From the NCBI GenBank assembly GCA_032718475.1, contig JAUCBJ010009100.1, positions 1 to 64,000 of the forward strand: DNA of 64,000 nt, read 5' to 3'. How positions within the stretch are numbered: the first letter of the stretch is position 1; each line of letters opens with the position of its first letter. Both the position numbers and the translations under genes were made by a program. The DNA comes from Nemertoderma westbladi. Its lineage: Eukaryota; Xenacoelomorpha; Nemertodermatida; Nemertodermatidae. Below, piece after piece: positions 35,485 to 44,877 of the stretch. The notes under the pieces were generated by a model. That model made no database searches and had not been told where the DNA came from. It was given only the letters and a program-made list of their open reading frames with translations.

Positions 35485-35658
35485 ATGACGGAGTTGATAG
35501 AAGATGGTCTTGGTATCGGGGAGCGATATACTCTACTTTTACAAGCGTTTGTTGATAGCTTAATACGCGGCGACGTTAGTCCAACTGCTGCGGAGGACGA
35601 TGGTCGTTATATCGAACCGCCAATGTCCCAAGAGCAGCTCGCGCGAGTTGGACTATAG
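35485..35658 (+). CDS. 57-codon frame after the shared block, possible gag start fragment
   Basis: It runs from ATG 35485 (MTELIEDGLGIGERY) to TAG at 35656. A second frame (35600-35788) takes over with protein-like text, as if a frameshift lies near 35640. Its place after the shared block matches that of the gag ATG in Gypsy-3, so it may be the captured first codons of another element. No family recognised. Confidence 0.3.
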   Translation: MTELIEDGLGIGERYTLLLQAFVDSLIRGDVSPTAAEDDGRYIEPPMSQEQLARVGL

Positions 35659-36883
35659 AAAATTCGCTGCTCGATATACGCAGCTTAATGGTACGTATAT
35701 GGGCTTCTTAACTACTGATCATCCTATCGATTTACACAATACGGACTATGTCGACTATATATCCTGCCCAGCGGAGTCGGAACCATAAACTGAAATTCGA
35801 ATGCGAAAATTCTATTCGAAATCGGCTCGAAAGAAAAGACATTAAAGAATCAAATAAACGCGGTAACTCCAACATATATTTGGAATTCTTGATAGAAGCA
35901 TTGTGACAACAAATAAATATCATCCGCGTTTCCCCTACCAGACGTGCGTCTTTGGTATTATTACGGTAAATGCCCTAGACCCAGCCAATAAACGGAAAGA
36001 CATAAACATCCACGGAAACGTTGTGTTAAACACAGTTGTGTTCGTTATATTTACTGGAGTTTCGAGCGAAACTTGTTTGACGTATCACCTATGCTCACTC
36101 GGCTCTAACGATCCTAGAGTAAACCTACGATCAGAGTCCCGGAATACTCGGTCAAACCTCCTCATTCCTTAGTTGGACCTTAGACCTGCGATCCTGGTGG
36201 TGTCGCGGATCCTCGCGGACGGTATTCACTGTTCAAGATCTAGTGCTACCCTAACAATTAATCGGTAATACTCCGACAGTGATTTCTAGCTAGCCGCCCA
36301 TCTTACCTAGCTGGATTATGACGCAGACACCTAATATCACTATCCAACCGTATGGTCGTCCCGTTTAACGCGATACAACCCTTCATCAAGGTGAAGGAGA
36401 GCGTTGTACGAAACGAGTTAAACGCTATTCTATAAAGATCAAAAAAGAAACCTGCGTTTGTTCAGATAAACGTAAGTTATAACAGTAAGTCCCATCGATA
36501 AACGAATTGGCCTTATCTCAGTTCGATTGGGAAACCTCGAATCTCAAAGAAGATATCAAGCTTAGAAAACCCTATTCTCTGCGAGAGTTTTGGACGAACG
36601 TATCCCATGACAAGCGGAGGAAAATCAGCTCGAGGAGAAGCATATCGAAATGGACGAGACACCGACCGTAAACCCAAACCTTTTAATGCAATCATATTGC
36701 ACCCTTCACCCAGGAGTTATGGCCCTCCTAGTAAAGTGGCTCCCCCCAAAGAGAAAAGGACTCTTGCTAGCCTCAAAAAACTGCGTAAATGCCGTCTGCG
36801 TAAGAAAGGCTAACTGTTTAGAGTATCTTTATATTTTAGAAACTGTGATTTGTTATATTTTATAGACTTAAATCCCATTTTCT

Positions 36884-36891
36884 GGGAGCGG
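36884..36891 (+). other. BEL-2 polypurine tract
   Basis: GGGAGCGG directly precedes the TGT of the 3' LTR, the expected place for the plus-strand primer. The same octamer precedes the BEL-3 3' LTR at 62611-62618. Confidence 0.75.
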
Positions 36892-38102
36892 TGTAAAAGC
36901 TTTTGCGTAATTAGCCGGTTATTTTCCCTTAAAGTACTCTGTAGTTGGTTTGCCAGGCATAAAAAGGCCGTGTCCTTGCTGTACTGGTGTTTTAGAGGAC
37001 ATAAAAGTCATTTCTTATGTATTTGTACTGTATTTGTACTTTAGAGGACATAATCCACAATCTCGTGACGCAATAGCTGGATACTTTGAAAACAGTGTCG
37101 CTACCATGACGACGGCTAGCAGCTGATATTGCCACGTCGACGTTTCTTTGTTTCTTTGTTCTCTCGTTGTTCAGGTTGACCAATCAGAGCGTTTGTTGTC
37201 TCTGTGTTGGAGGTATATACAGAAACTCAGTAGTTCAGTGTTATGTTTTTGCCCAGAGCCTAAGAACCGGCTTTTGGCACCTCCGTGTTTTCAGTTTTTA
37301 GTCTTACACTAGTAGGTTTAATTATAAGGGCATATATCCTTTAACTCATGGAATCACTGATCTGTGAATACTGCTGACACACGGCTTTTAATAACTGCTG
37401 AAACTGCTAAAATTACCTGCTCAATCGATACTGTATACTGCTATTTGTTGTCGGTTATTCATTATATTTGTTGATGAATTATTATATTGGAATAACGAGA
37501 AATAACCCCGAAAACCCAATATTCTTGATATACCGAAGGTAAGAGAGAAAGGTTACCAATAACGATTGTGACTTATGTTAAAGTGGTTTGAAGTGAATCT
37601 AATGTTATTTGATAGACCCTACATGAGTCAGTCTGTGTTCCTTTTATATGTGACTAAAATCAGTGAAGATTGGCAGATTAGTGTGCAGTATTGTGCAGCA
37701 TTGTGTATGAGTGAGTCTGTTAAAGAAGCAATTCCTAAAGAATGCGCCATATATGTGAATTATAATTAAGCCATATCGTTGTGAGTAGTTTAAGTCATAA
37801 CTCTGTTTATATAGATAAAGCGCCACGTCCTAAAGGAACTGTTAATATTCCCCGAAGGTGAATAATATTGTCAGAGATTATATAATACTGTCAGTCGAAT
37901 AATACATTAGGCTTACATAGCAATAAAATTAAACCGTCGAACCCAATCTCCTGGGAATATCCAGCGGGTGAATGATCGCGCACAGATTGGTTTCGACTAG
38001 TGTAGTGAATCAAATATTTGTCATAGGCTAAAAGGCGATTTAATATCTAGAAGACATCCTAATTTGGCGGGTTAAACTGCCAAAGGTCTGAAAGCGCGAA
38101 CA
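36892..38102 (+). repeat. BEL-2 3' LTR (1211 bp)
   Basis: Copy of 27607-28817. It ends GCGAACA at 38102 and is followed by the AATAT target duplication and satellite. Confidence 0.95.
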
Positions 38103-38143
38103 AATATATTAGTTAGATATAGTAAATCTATTAGTTAGATATG
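38103..38143 (+). repeat. Satellite remnant between BEL-2 and Gypsy-1
   Basis: About two 22-bp monomers left between the two insertions. They show that both elements landed in the same array, 41 bp apart including target duplications. Confidence 0.95.
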
Positions 38144-38363
38144 TGGTATAAAATGAGTTTAATAATGTGGTATTATATAATAATAATATAATGTATAAAA
38201 TATAAACGCAATGTCAATGAATCTAAGGTACACATTGCATAATATACATGGATGTAATAGCCCTCCACCATCTGCTTAATCCCACTATGCAAACAATGAA
38301 TACATACATTGTGATGAGGTGCTTTACACTAATATTGATGCGGCATTATTGCATACTACACCA
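38144..38363 (-). repeat. Gypsy-1 3' LTR (220 bp)
   Basis: Identical by eye to 43199-43418. It begins TGGT and ends ACCA on either strand. Confidence 0.95.
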
Positions 38364-38373
38364 TGCCCCCCTT
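38364..38373 (-). other. Gypsy-1 polypurine tract
   Basis: On the minus strand AAGGGGGGCA directly precedes the 3' LTR, the expected position for plus-strand priming. Confidence 0.75.
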
Positions 38374-38476
38374 AAGTCTTTTTAGTTCGATATGAGCCCA
38401 TTCCCCTATGAGTCCTTTAGTATCAATATCGTTTGTGAGTCATATATATTCATAACATTAGTCTATCGGGTTTTTT

Positions 38477-41400
38477 TTAATCACGCTTGCTGCGTCTTAC
38501 ATAAGTCCAAACGCCATCACCGTCGATGTCATCATGATCATTGTCGCTGAATTGCTTCTGATCGTGATCTATACTATTACCACCTTGTTGGACTACTTCC
38601 TCCTTGTTCTCTGGTTCTCTGTGGTTTTCTGGTTCTCCATCGCTAAGAAGGCGAAGGAAGCGGCGGTTTCTCCAGTATTCTCGTCCATTGTCAGCAGCAA
38701 TTAGGTAACTGCGGTTCCTTGAACAATCCTTGATAATAGTACCTATCAGGTCCCATTTCTTCGTCTGGTGGTGCTGAATTCTGACTCGGTCTCCTTGTGT
38801 GAAATAATTGGTTATTTCACGAGTACCTCTGTCATACAATTCCTTTGAGATTCTCTGATTATGTGCGGCTTTAACATCGGCAAATTGTATATCATGTTCA
38901 TCTACATTTTTGAATGATGTTGCAGACGTTGGCATCTTACTTCTCAACTGCCTTCCTATGACCCGCTGAGCCAGGCTGAGACCATCGGCACGGGGTGTGT
39001 TTCTGTATTCCAGTAACGCGTTTGCGAATTCATCTGTCGAAATGTCGCCCTTTGGACATACCTTTACAACCAAATCTTTGATACATCTTACTGCCGCTTC
39101 TGCGTATCCATTGGATTCATGGTTGTATGGTGAAGATGGTTGATGGTTAATTCCCCATTCTTGACAAAAGTTTTTAAATTCAGTTCTAAATTGTGGACCC
39201 CCATCCGTTGTGAGCCTATCAGGAATGCCCATATTTGTAAACCAAACTCTGAATTTCTTCTTAGTAGTATAGGTGTCAACACCACCGTGCCCACATTCGA
39301 AAACATCAGGCCATCCTGAGTATTTATCGGTGATAACTAGATATTCTTTAGCAGCATGGGCGAAGAAATCAGCCGCTATTGATTCACCAGGCCTTGTGGG
39401 TCGCACATCAGCCATCATAGGTTCCTTCCGATTACTAGCTTTATGGACCTCGCACTCATTACACTCCGAAACTAATGTCCCTATGTCATTGCTGATCCCA
39501 GGCCAAAAGACGCACATCCGTGCCCTTCTGAGGGCTCTGTCACGCCCTTGGTGTGCTGCATGCAATTCTTTTAAAACAACTTTACGCATGGCTACGGGTA
39601 TAACAATGCGATTCTCTGCATACATGACCACATTGTCAACAATTGATAGCCCATAACGAAAATTCCAATATGGTCTTAACATTTCACTAACCATGTGTTT
39701 GGTGGGTGGAAATCCTGTAGCGATTAGCTTACGAAGTTCAAAATAAGCTGGGTCACGATTTGCCTCTTGTTTAACCTTTTCCCAGCCTAAACCCTTGGTG
39801 TTTGTCGTGGGTGGAGAGACATTTACTGTATTAAGGCTGTGTGCTGCGCTTAACAATGAGGTGTGAGCGAACTCTTCTATTTCGGTCTCACCTTGTTCAT
39901 CTTCTGCCGTTGGATGTGAAACTGGGAACCTAGAAAATGTGTCTACTACTGTATGTGTAATTCCTTGTCTCCATATAGCAGAAGGTCTGTAGCAGGCAAG
40001 CTTTTCTTTTAAACGAATGATTCGTGGTGTCTCGATTTGGTCTAATGTTTTTCCATTGATGATGGATATGAGAGGTTTATGGTCTACAATGAGCTCAAAA
40101 TGAGCCCCCTGAAGAAATAATTTGCTCTTGTGAGTGGCCCATACTACGCCAAGGAGTTCTATTTCAGTAGCTGAGTATCTCGATTCAGTTGTCGTCAATG
40201 TTCTAGAACCGCACTGCAGTAGCTTCCATATACCTGCTTTGTCTTGTTGCCATAGTGCAAATCCTAGACCTTTTGATTGGGCTGCATCGGTTTCTAACCG
40301 TAGTGGAGCATCAGGTATGAAGTTAGTGAGCACTCTAGGGGACATAAGGATCTCTATTATTGATTTAAAAGCCTTTCTTTGGTCTGCTTCCCATATAAAC
40401 CGGGTCTTATGCGAGGTTAGAGCCATAAGAGGTTTTGCTGCTTGTGCCAAGTCTGGTGTGAAGGCCTGAAATTGTTGGATAAGGCCACAGAATGATCTCA
40501 GATCAGTTGTTGACTTCGGCTCTGGGAAGTTTCTGAGTGCACTTGTCAGGGAAGGGTTAACACTATAACCATTTTGGTTGACAACATAACCGCACCATTC
40601 TACTTCAGGTTGCCCAAACATGAATTTGCGCTTACTAAGCGTTATACCATTGTCATTAAAACGTTGTAAGATAGAACGCACCCTCCGTTCATGATCATCT
40701 ATGTTGGTGTCATATACGATGACATCTTCAACCACCTTCTTAAAATTATCAACGCCTTCCATGGCAGTGTCGCCTCTGCTATCGTGCTCATCACCGGCGC
40801 TAGGCAATCCCATGGGGTTTCTGAGAAATTGTTCTCTGCCCCATGGTGTGATGAAAGTAGTCATATCTCGTGCACTATCAGTAAGCGGAACTTGCCAATA
40901 CCCATGTCGTGAATCCATTGTAGTAAAAATAGTCATACCATTAGGAATTTTGGCTACTTCATTTTTGGGTACTTTCGATGGGTGCACTGGCCTTTTTACA
41001 TACTTATTCAAAGCTGTGAAATCTACTGTTATTCTTGGCTCTGATGAGTTCTTTTTAGGTGTTACCACCATTGGATGTATCCAATTGGTGACCTCTGTTA
41101 TTGGTACCTTCCTCGTGATGCCGTTTCTCCTCATCTTTTCCAGCATTTCTTTCACCTTATCCTCCCAATGGATGGGAACGTTATATGGTTTAAATTTTTT
41201 TACTGGAATTGCCCCATCTTCTAATATAATATCCATAGGCGGCCCACTCATGGGTCTCAGTGGACCTTCATCCGCGAAAACGTCTGGGAAATCATGTATG
41301 AGTGCTTCCTTCATAGCAGTAACCTTTCGTTTCATTGCATCATCTTTACTGTTATTATTGGAATCTGACTCCGTGGCTGTCTTCACATTATTGCCTGACG

Positions 41401-43096
41401 CCATAGGTATCAATGACAACGTAGACACACTTGCTTTACAACTGCCATCACATCTGGCTTGTGGCCATCCTTGAGGTATGAGGCCTAGAATAACGCACCC
41501 TTCATAACTTAATATTGGATTATTTGTATAATCCAGCACATGTGCCTTGCATTGGTATTCTTTCATACCAAGTCTCAGTGTAAGCTTAACCTTTCCATGA
41601 GACTCTAACGGCTTTGCATCTGGGCCGATAAGCGTATCGCTATCGGGAATCATCATAAGCCCCCCAGCATCATTATTTCCCAATTCGGCGAGATCTTGAA
41701 GGCTGATAGCATTGCGTTTTGCTCCTGTGTCTGCTAACCATTGTCTGCTACCACTGCGTCTGCTATTTTCGGTATTGGTTGTGTATAGTGTGATGAGCTT
41801 AGTCTCATTATTATCGTAAACAGTAGATATTTCGATGCTTTTAACGTCAATACTGTTAACCGGTTGCCTACTGGCCAGTTTTTTATTGACACGACACATC
41901 TTTATAAGATGGCCCCTTTTGCCACAGTTAAAACAATCAACATTTTTTGCGAAACATTTATCTTTACCATGTGGACGTCCGCAATTCTGACATGAAATGC
42001 CAGGAGAGTCCCTTACTATCTGCTGCATTTGTGATTTGTATGCCGATCTTTTGACTGCACATAACAATTCCCCATTCACTTTTTCGGTATCTGAAATAGA
42101 CATAGAAGCTACTGGATTATATAACACGCCTGGCTTCTCTAGCGCCATATCTACAGACTGACTAGCCTCGAGTGCTCTGGTTGTCGCGAGAACATCTGCC
42201 ATTGTTAGACAGTTCATTGGTGTCTTGAGCACCTCTTGGCGAAGTTTAGACTCTCTTAGGCCTGCCATGAATTGTGTTAATAGGCGATCATGTCGATGTA
42301 TGTCAGCTTTATCACATATTTCTTTTACATCGCACGCCCTATCTAGAGCTTGAAGCGCCATGTAAAACTGTGTTATGTTTTCACCTGGCTGTTGCTTTCT
42401 CTGCACGAAAGCAACTCTATCTAATAACTCATGTCGTTCACCACGTAGATAATTACGCATGCATTTCAGGATATAATTGGTGTCGTCACGTGGCCCTATC
42501 ACAATTATACCTTCAGCCCATAGCTTTGTCCACTCAGGGTCCAAAGCCGACCTTAAGACTCCCCTCCGGGCATCTATGTCTGCATCATTTAACCTGGTGC
42601 CTGCGGCGAAGTCATGCCATCGCTGTTGCCAGTCCTCGAAATCGGTCAATGTGAGACCTGCTGGTGATCTTAGGACAGGGGTGTCCATCTGGCGGGGTCT
42701 TGGCTTACCCATTACTTGTGCGGCACTCGTCATTGGTAGGCGAGCCTTTAGCTCTTCCCGCTTGTTACCGATGTACTTCTGGAAGTATATTGTTAGTTTT
42801 TGTAAGTTTGTTACATACCTTTCAGTGGCGTCATCCTCTTGTTCATCAAGACCGACGATTTCGTCATGACATGCGGCATACCTTTCAACAGCCTTCAAGA
42901 AAAGGTTAAGTGCAGTATCTAGCGCTTCCACTTCAACATTTCCTTGTCTGTCGTGGTCTAAGTCTTCAAAGGCAGTAATCTCAGACCGTAATACAGCTTC
43001 TGTTCGTGTACAGTTACTTTTGTACCCTCTTCTACTGGCCTTTAACCTTCTCAGCTCATCTTCTGTGCCGTCAGTTGACATGATTACTAATGCCAC
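38477..43096 (-). CDS. gag-pol: Gypsy-1 gag-pol polyprotein, 1539 aa
   Basis: One open frame holds the whole gene set. Gag occupies about residues 1-360, with the capsid-like part around DFEDWQQRWHDF. Two zinc knuckles (CQNCGRPHGKDKC, CFNCGKRGHLIKMC) lie at about 369-402. The retropepsin LADTGA is at about 455. Reverse transcriptase has its first aspartate in TTMDSRHGYW (about 726), and its second motif reads VVEDV at about 789, where most Gypsy enzymes have V-D-D. RNase H follows (ETDAAQ, TEIELL, IVDHKPL). The integrase zinc finger (HAAHQG to CNEC, about 1180) and core (AADFF, TTDGGPQF, YAEAA) are complete. ATG 43096 lies about 100 bp after the 5' LTR. Gag and pol are fused without a frameshift. 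The E in the RT motif could be a lineage trait or an inactivating change. Confidence 0.93.
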   Translation of the reverse strand: MALVIMSTDGTEDELRRLKASRRGYKSNCTRTEAVLRSEITAFEDLDHDRQGNVEVEALDTALNLFLKAVERYAACHDEIVGLDEQEDDATERYVTNLQKLTIYFQKYIGNKREELKARLPMTSAAQVMGKPRPRQMDTPVLRSPAGLTLTDFEDWQQRWHDFAAGTRLNDADIDARRGVLRSALDPEWTKLWAEGIIVIGPRDDTNYILKCMRNYLRGERHELLDRVAFVQRKQQPGENITQFYMALQALDRACDVKEICDKADIHRHDRLLTQFMAGLRESKLRQEVLKTPMNCLTMADVLATTRALEASQSVDMALEKPGVLYNPVASMSISDTEKVNGELLCAVKRSAYKSQMQQIVRDSPGISCQNCGRPHGKDKCFAKNVDCFNCGKRGHLIKMCRVNKKLASRQPVNSIDVKSIEISTVYDNNETKLITLYTTNTENSRRSGSRQWLADTGAKRNAISLQDLAELGNNDAGGLMMIPDSDTLIGPDAKPLESHGKVKLTLRLGMKEYQCKAHVLDYTNNPILSYEGCVILGLIPQGWPQARCDGSCKASVSTLSLIPMASGNNVKTATESDSNNNSKDDAMKRKVTAMKEALIHDFPDVFADEGPLRPMSGPPMDIILEDGAIPVKKFKPYNVPIHWEDKVKEMLEKMRRNGITRKVPITEVTNWIHPMVVTPKKNSSEPRITVDFTALNKYVKRPVHPSKVPKNEVAKIPNGMTIFTTMDSRHGYWQVPLTDSARDMTTFITPWGREQFLRNPMGLPSAGDEHDSRGDTAMEGVDNFKKVVEDVIVYDTNIDDHERRVRSILQRFNDNGITLSKRKFMFGQPEVEWCGYVVNQNGYSVNPSLTSALRNFPEPKSTTDLRSFCGLIQQFQAFTPDLAQAAKPLMALTSHKTRFIWEADQRKAFKSIIEILMSPRVLTNFIPDAPLRLETDAAQSKGLGFALWQQDKAGIWKLLQCGSRTLTTTESRYSATEIELLGVVWATHKSKLFLQGAHFELIVDHKPLISIINGKTLDQIETPRIIRLKEKLACYRPSAIWRQGITHTVVDTFSRFPVSHPTAEDEQGETEIEEFAHTSLLSAAHSLNTVNVSPPTTNTKGLGWEKVKQEANRDPAYFELRKLIATGFPPTKHMVSEMLRPYWNFRYGLSIVDNVVMYAENRIVIPVAMRKVVLKELHAAHQGRDRALRRARMCVFWPGISNDIGTLVSECNECEVHKASNRKEPMMADVRPTRPGESIAADFFAHAAKEYLVITDKYSGWPDVFECGHGGVDTYTTKKKFRVWFTNMGIPDRLTTDGGPQFRTEFKNFCQEWGINHQPSSPYNHESNGYAEAAVRCIKDLVVKVCPKGDISTDEFANALLEYRNTPRADGLSLAQRVIGRQLRSKMPTSATSFKNVDEHDIQFADVKAAHNQRISKELYDRGTREITNYFTQGDRVRIQHHQTKKWDLIGTIIKDCSRNRSYLIAADNGREYWRNRRFLRLLSDGEPENHREPENKEEVVQQGGNSIDHDQKQFSDNDHDDIDGDGVWTYVRRSKRD

Positions 43097-43180
43097 ATAA
43101 GTAACACAGATTTATTTTAACATTTCAAACTTACATTAATAATGAAAATTATTGAAAAATTCAAACTTATATAAAATTGC

Positions 43181-43198
43181 TTAAACACAACTGCGCCA
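43181..43198 (-). other. Gypsy-1 primer-binding site
   Basis: The minus strand reads TGGCGCAGTTGTGTTTAA directly after the 5' LTR. TGG pairs with the CCA end of a tRNA. Gypsy-3 starts its site with the same TGGCGCAGT. The tRNA is not identified. Confidence 0.75.
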
Positions 43199-43418
43199 TG
43201 GTATAAAATGAGTTTAATAATGTGGTATTATATAATAATAATATAATGTATAAAATATAAACGCAATGTCAATGAATCTAAGGTACACATTGCATAATAT
43301 ACATGGATGTAATAGCCCTCCACCATCTGCTTAATCCCACTATGCAAACAATGAATACATACATTGTGATGAGGTGCTTTACACTAATATTGATGCGGCA
43401 TTATTGCATACTACACCA
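43199..43418 (-). repeat. Gypsy-1 5' LTR (220 bp)
   Basis: Identical to 38144-38363. The ATATG target duplication and then satellite follow at 43419. Confidence 0.95.
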
Positions 43419-43773
43419 ATATGGTAAATCTATGAGTTAGATATAGTAAATCTAAGAGTTAGATATAGTAAATCTATGAGTTAGATATAGTAAATCTATG
43501 AGTTAGATATAGTAAATCTATTAGTTAGATAGAGTAAATCTATTAGTTACATATAGTAAATCTAAGAGTTAGATATAGTAAATCTATTAGTTAGATATAG
43601 TAAATCTATTAGTTAGATATGGTAAATCTATGAGTTAGATATAGTAAATCTAAGAGTTAGATATAGTAAATCTATGAGTTAGATATAGTAAATCTATGAG
43701 TTAGATATAGTAAATCTATTAGTTACATATAGTAAATCTATGAGTTAGATATAGCAAATCTATGAGTTAGATA
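43419..43773 (+). repeat. 22-bp satellite, last block (about 16 monomers)
   Basis: It resumes in phase after the Gypsy-1 insertion. Variants TTACATATAG and AGATAGAG are present. It ends about 19 bp before the BEL-3 LTR. Confidence 0.95.
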
Positions 43774-43792
43774 TATCCATAATTATATTATC

Positions 43793-44044
43793 TGTTAAAC
43801 TGGGATGGTAATAATGGGCCTCGCCCTGATTACTTTGTTTATTATCTGATAATAATTGACTGCCAATCTCTGTAGATAGTAGCTCCCACATTTCCTACTT
43901 TCTATTGGTACAGTACAAGGTGCTAATAGTTATGATCAGCTGTTCTGGCCCTACCATTGAATGCCTTGTAACGGTAGTTAAGGAATTATTGCGGTCAGGT
44001 GGTACCTCAGCTTTCATGTAATAGTGTTGCTTTCATGTAGTCAG
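43793..44044 (+). repeat. BEL-3 5' LTR, first part
   Basis: Matches 62619-62870. It ends with GTCAG at 44040-44044, the target duplication made by Gypsy-2. Confidence 0.9.
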
Positions 44045-44266
44045 TAGATAATGTTTACAGTACTGTATGTTTTACAGAACTCAATTACTGTGGTTATTGT
44101 TATGTACCTGTAGGCTTACCACATGTATGACAGTACTAACCTGCACTGCATGTGCACGTATGTGTTATTCATATTCAGACTTTAGTAATACAACTGTACT
44201 AGCGATCATTGCGATTACTTGTAATGACTTATGATAATATTCGCTATTATGCATCATATTTATCTA
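44045..44266 (+). repeat. Gypsy-2 5' LTR (222 bp)
   Basis: Starts TAGATAATG and ends ATTTATCTA, giving 7-bp inverted ends. It differs from the 3' LTR at one T/C (GATTACTTG against GATTACTCG). Confidence 0.92.
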
Positions 44267-44319
44267 TGATCGCTAGTACAGTTGTATTACTAAAGTCTGA
44301 ATATGAATAACACATACGT
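44156..44319. repeat. 54-bp perfect inverted repeat spanning the LTR end
   Basis: 44266-44319 is the exact reverse complement of 44156-44209, with a 56-nt spacer. The second arm lies just inside the element, where the primer-binding site would be expected, and the transcript could fold into a long hairpin. A T-rich tract ending TTTTAG follows at about 44319-44331 and resembles a splice acceptor. Confidence 0.85.
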
Positions 44320-44340
44320 TTTTTCTTTTAGTGCCAATAA

Positions 44341-44877
44341 GCGGGGATTGCTTATATCTTCAATATTCCACTATCAGGTAAACCAAGACGCATAACCTGT
44401 CATGCAATAGCTGATACTGGGGCCCAATCCGCGGTGGCTGGTATGCGTCTAGTTAAATCTCTTGGTCTAACAAAATCGGATTTGATCCCTGTGACACAGT
44501 CTTTGGTAGCAGCCAATGGAACAAAATTAAAGATTTATGGTGGGTTATTTTTAAAAGTCAATTGTCAGACAAAGCAAGGAGTTTCTAGGAGCACTAAACT
44601 ACTTGTATACATTCAGGGCAACTGCGACCAATTTTTCCTTAGCCGAAAAGCTTGTGAATGTCTAGGAATTATATCGACTGATTCCCCCCAAATAAATTCA
44701 ATAACTAATCAATGCTTCAACAATGATAGCAATAGTGCAATTGCCCCATGTGGCTGTCTTAGACGATCCGCACCACCAATTTCACCCTCAATGCCACCCT
44801 TACCCCTGATACCGGAGAATAGAGATGCCATAGAGAAATGGCTGTTGAACTACTATGCATCAAGCACCTTTAACTAA
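44341..44877 (+). pseudogene. pol: Gypsy-2 protease segment
   Basis: The frame opens after a TAA at 44338-44340 and has no suitable ATG ahead of the catalytic motif. It reads PLSGKPRRITCHAIADTGAQ, with the retropepsin DTGA at about 44413-44424, and runs on through NQCFNN and a proline-rich linker to KWLLNYYASSTFN, then TAA. The following pol frame starts at 44855 in a different phase, so a one-base shift lies near 44865-44877. Nothing like gag precedes it. A spliced start from the upstream acceptor-like tract is possible but unproven. Confidence 0.75.

Larger units (their letters stand above)
33839..36883 (+). other. BEL-2 3-kb 3' non-coding region
   Basis: AT-rich and without a long gene. 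AATAAA is at 34134-34139. It contains a degenerate ~178-bp duplication (34384 on), a block shared with Gypsy-3 (35281-35450) followed by a 57-codon frame, and two further unrecognised short frames at 35903-36172 and 36607-36813. BEL tails are usually short, so this one probably holds fragments captured from other elements. Confidence 0.6.
27607..38102 (+). mobile_element. BEL-2: BEL/Pao LTR retrotransposon inserted in the satellite
   Basis: A 10,496-bp element with two 1211-bp direct LTRs starting TGTAAAAGC and ending GCGAACA. The 5-bp target duplication AATAT is at 27602-27606 and 38103-38107. Both flanks are satellite, and joining them across the insertion restores an arrangement found elsewhere in the array. 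The LTRs differ at three sites that I can see, so the insertion is recent. Pol covers reverse transcriptase, RNase H, integrase and DUF5641 in one frame with two stop codons. No gag or protease is found, although 1.3 kb lies in front of pol. A 3-kb non-coding tail follows. Confidence 0.93.
38144..43418 (-). mobile_element. Gypsy-1: intact Ty3/Gypsy LTR retrotransposon in the satellite
   Basis: A 5,275-bp element with two identical 220-bp LTRs (TGGT...ACCA) and the 5-bp target duplication ATATG at 38139-38143 and 43419-43423. Coding is on the minus strand, so the 5' LTR is at 43199-43418. It has a primer-binding site, one uninterrupted gag-pol frame and a polypurine tract. The complete structure and identical LTRs make it the best candidate for a recently active copy in this window, subject to the unusual RT motif noted for its gene. 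Confidence 0.95.

Noticed and set aside
35903-36172. 89-codon frame in the BEL-2 tail as an envelope-like gene
   Set aside because: It has no signal peptide, no convincing membrane anchor and no glycoprotein motif, and is too short.
40701-41474. 257-codon frame on the plus strand opposite Gypsy-1 pol
   Set aside because: It is the antisense of a strongly supported reverse transcriptase region and has no recognisable family.
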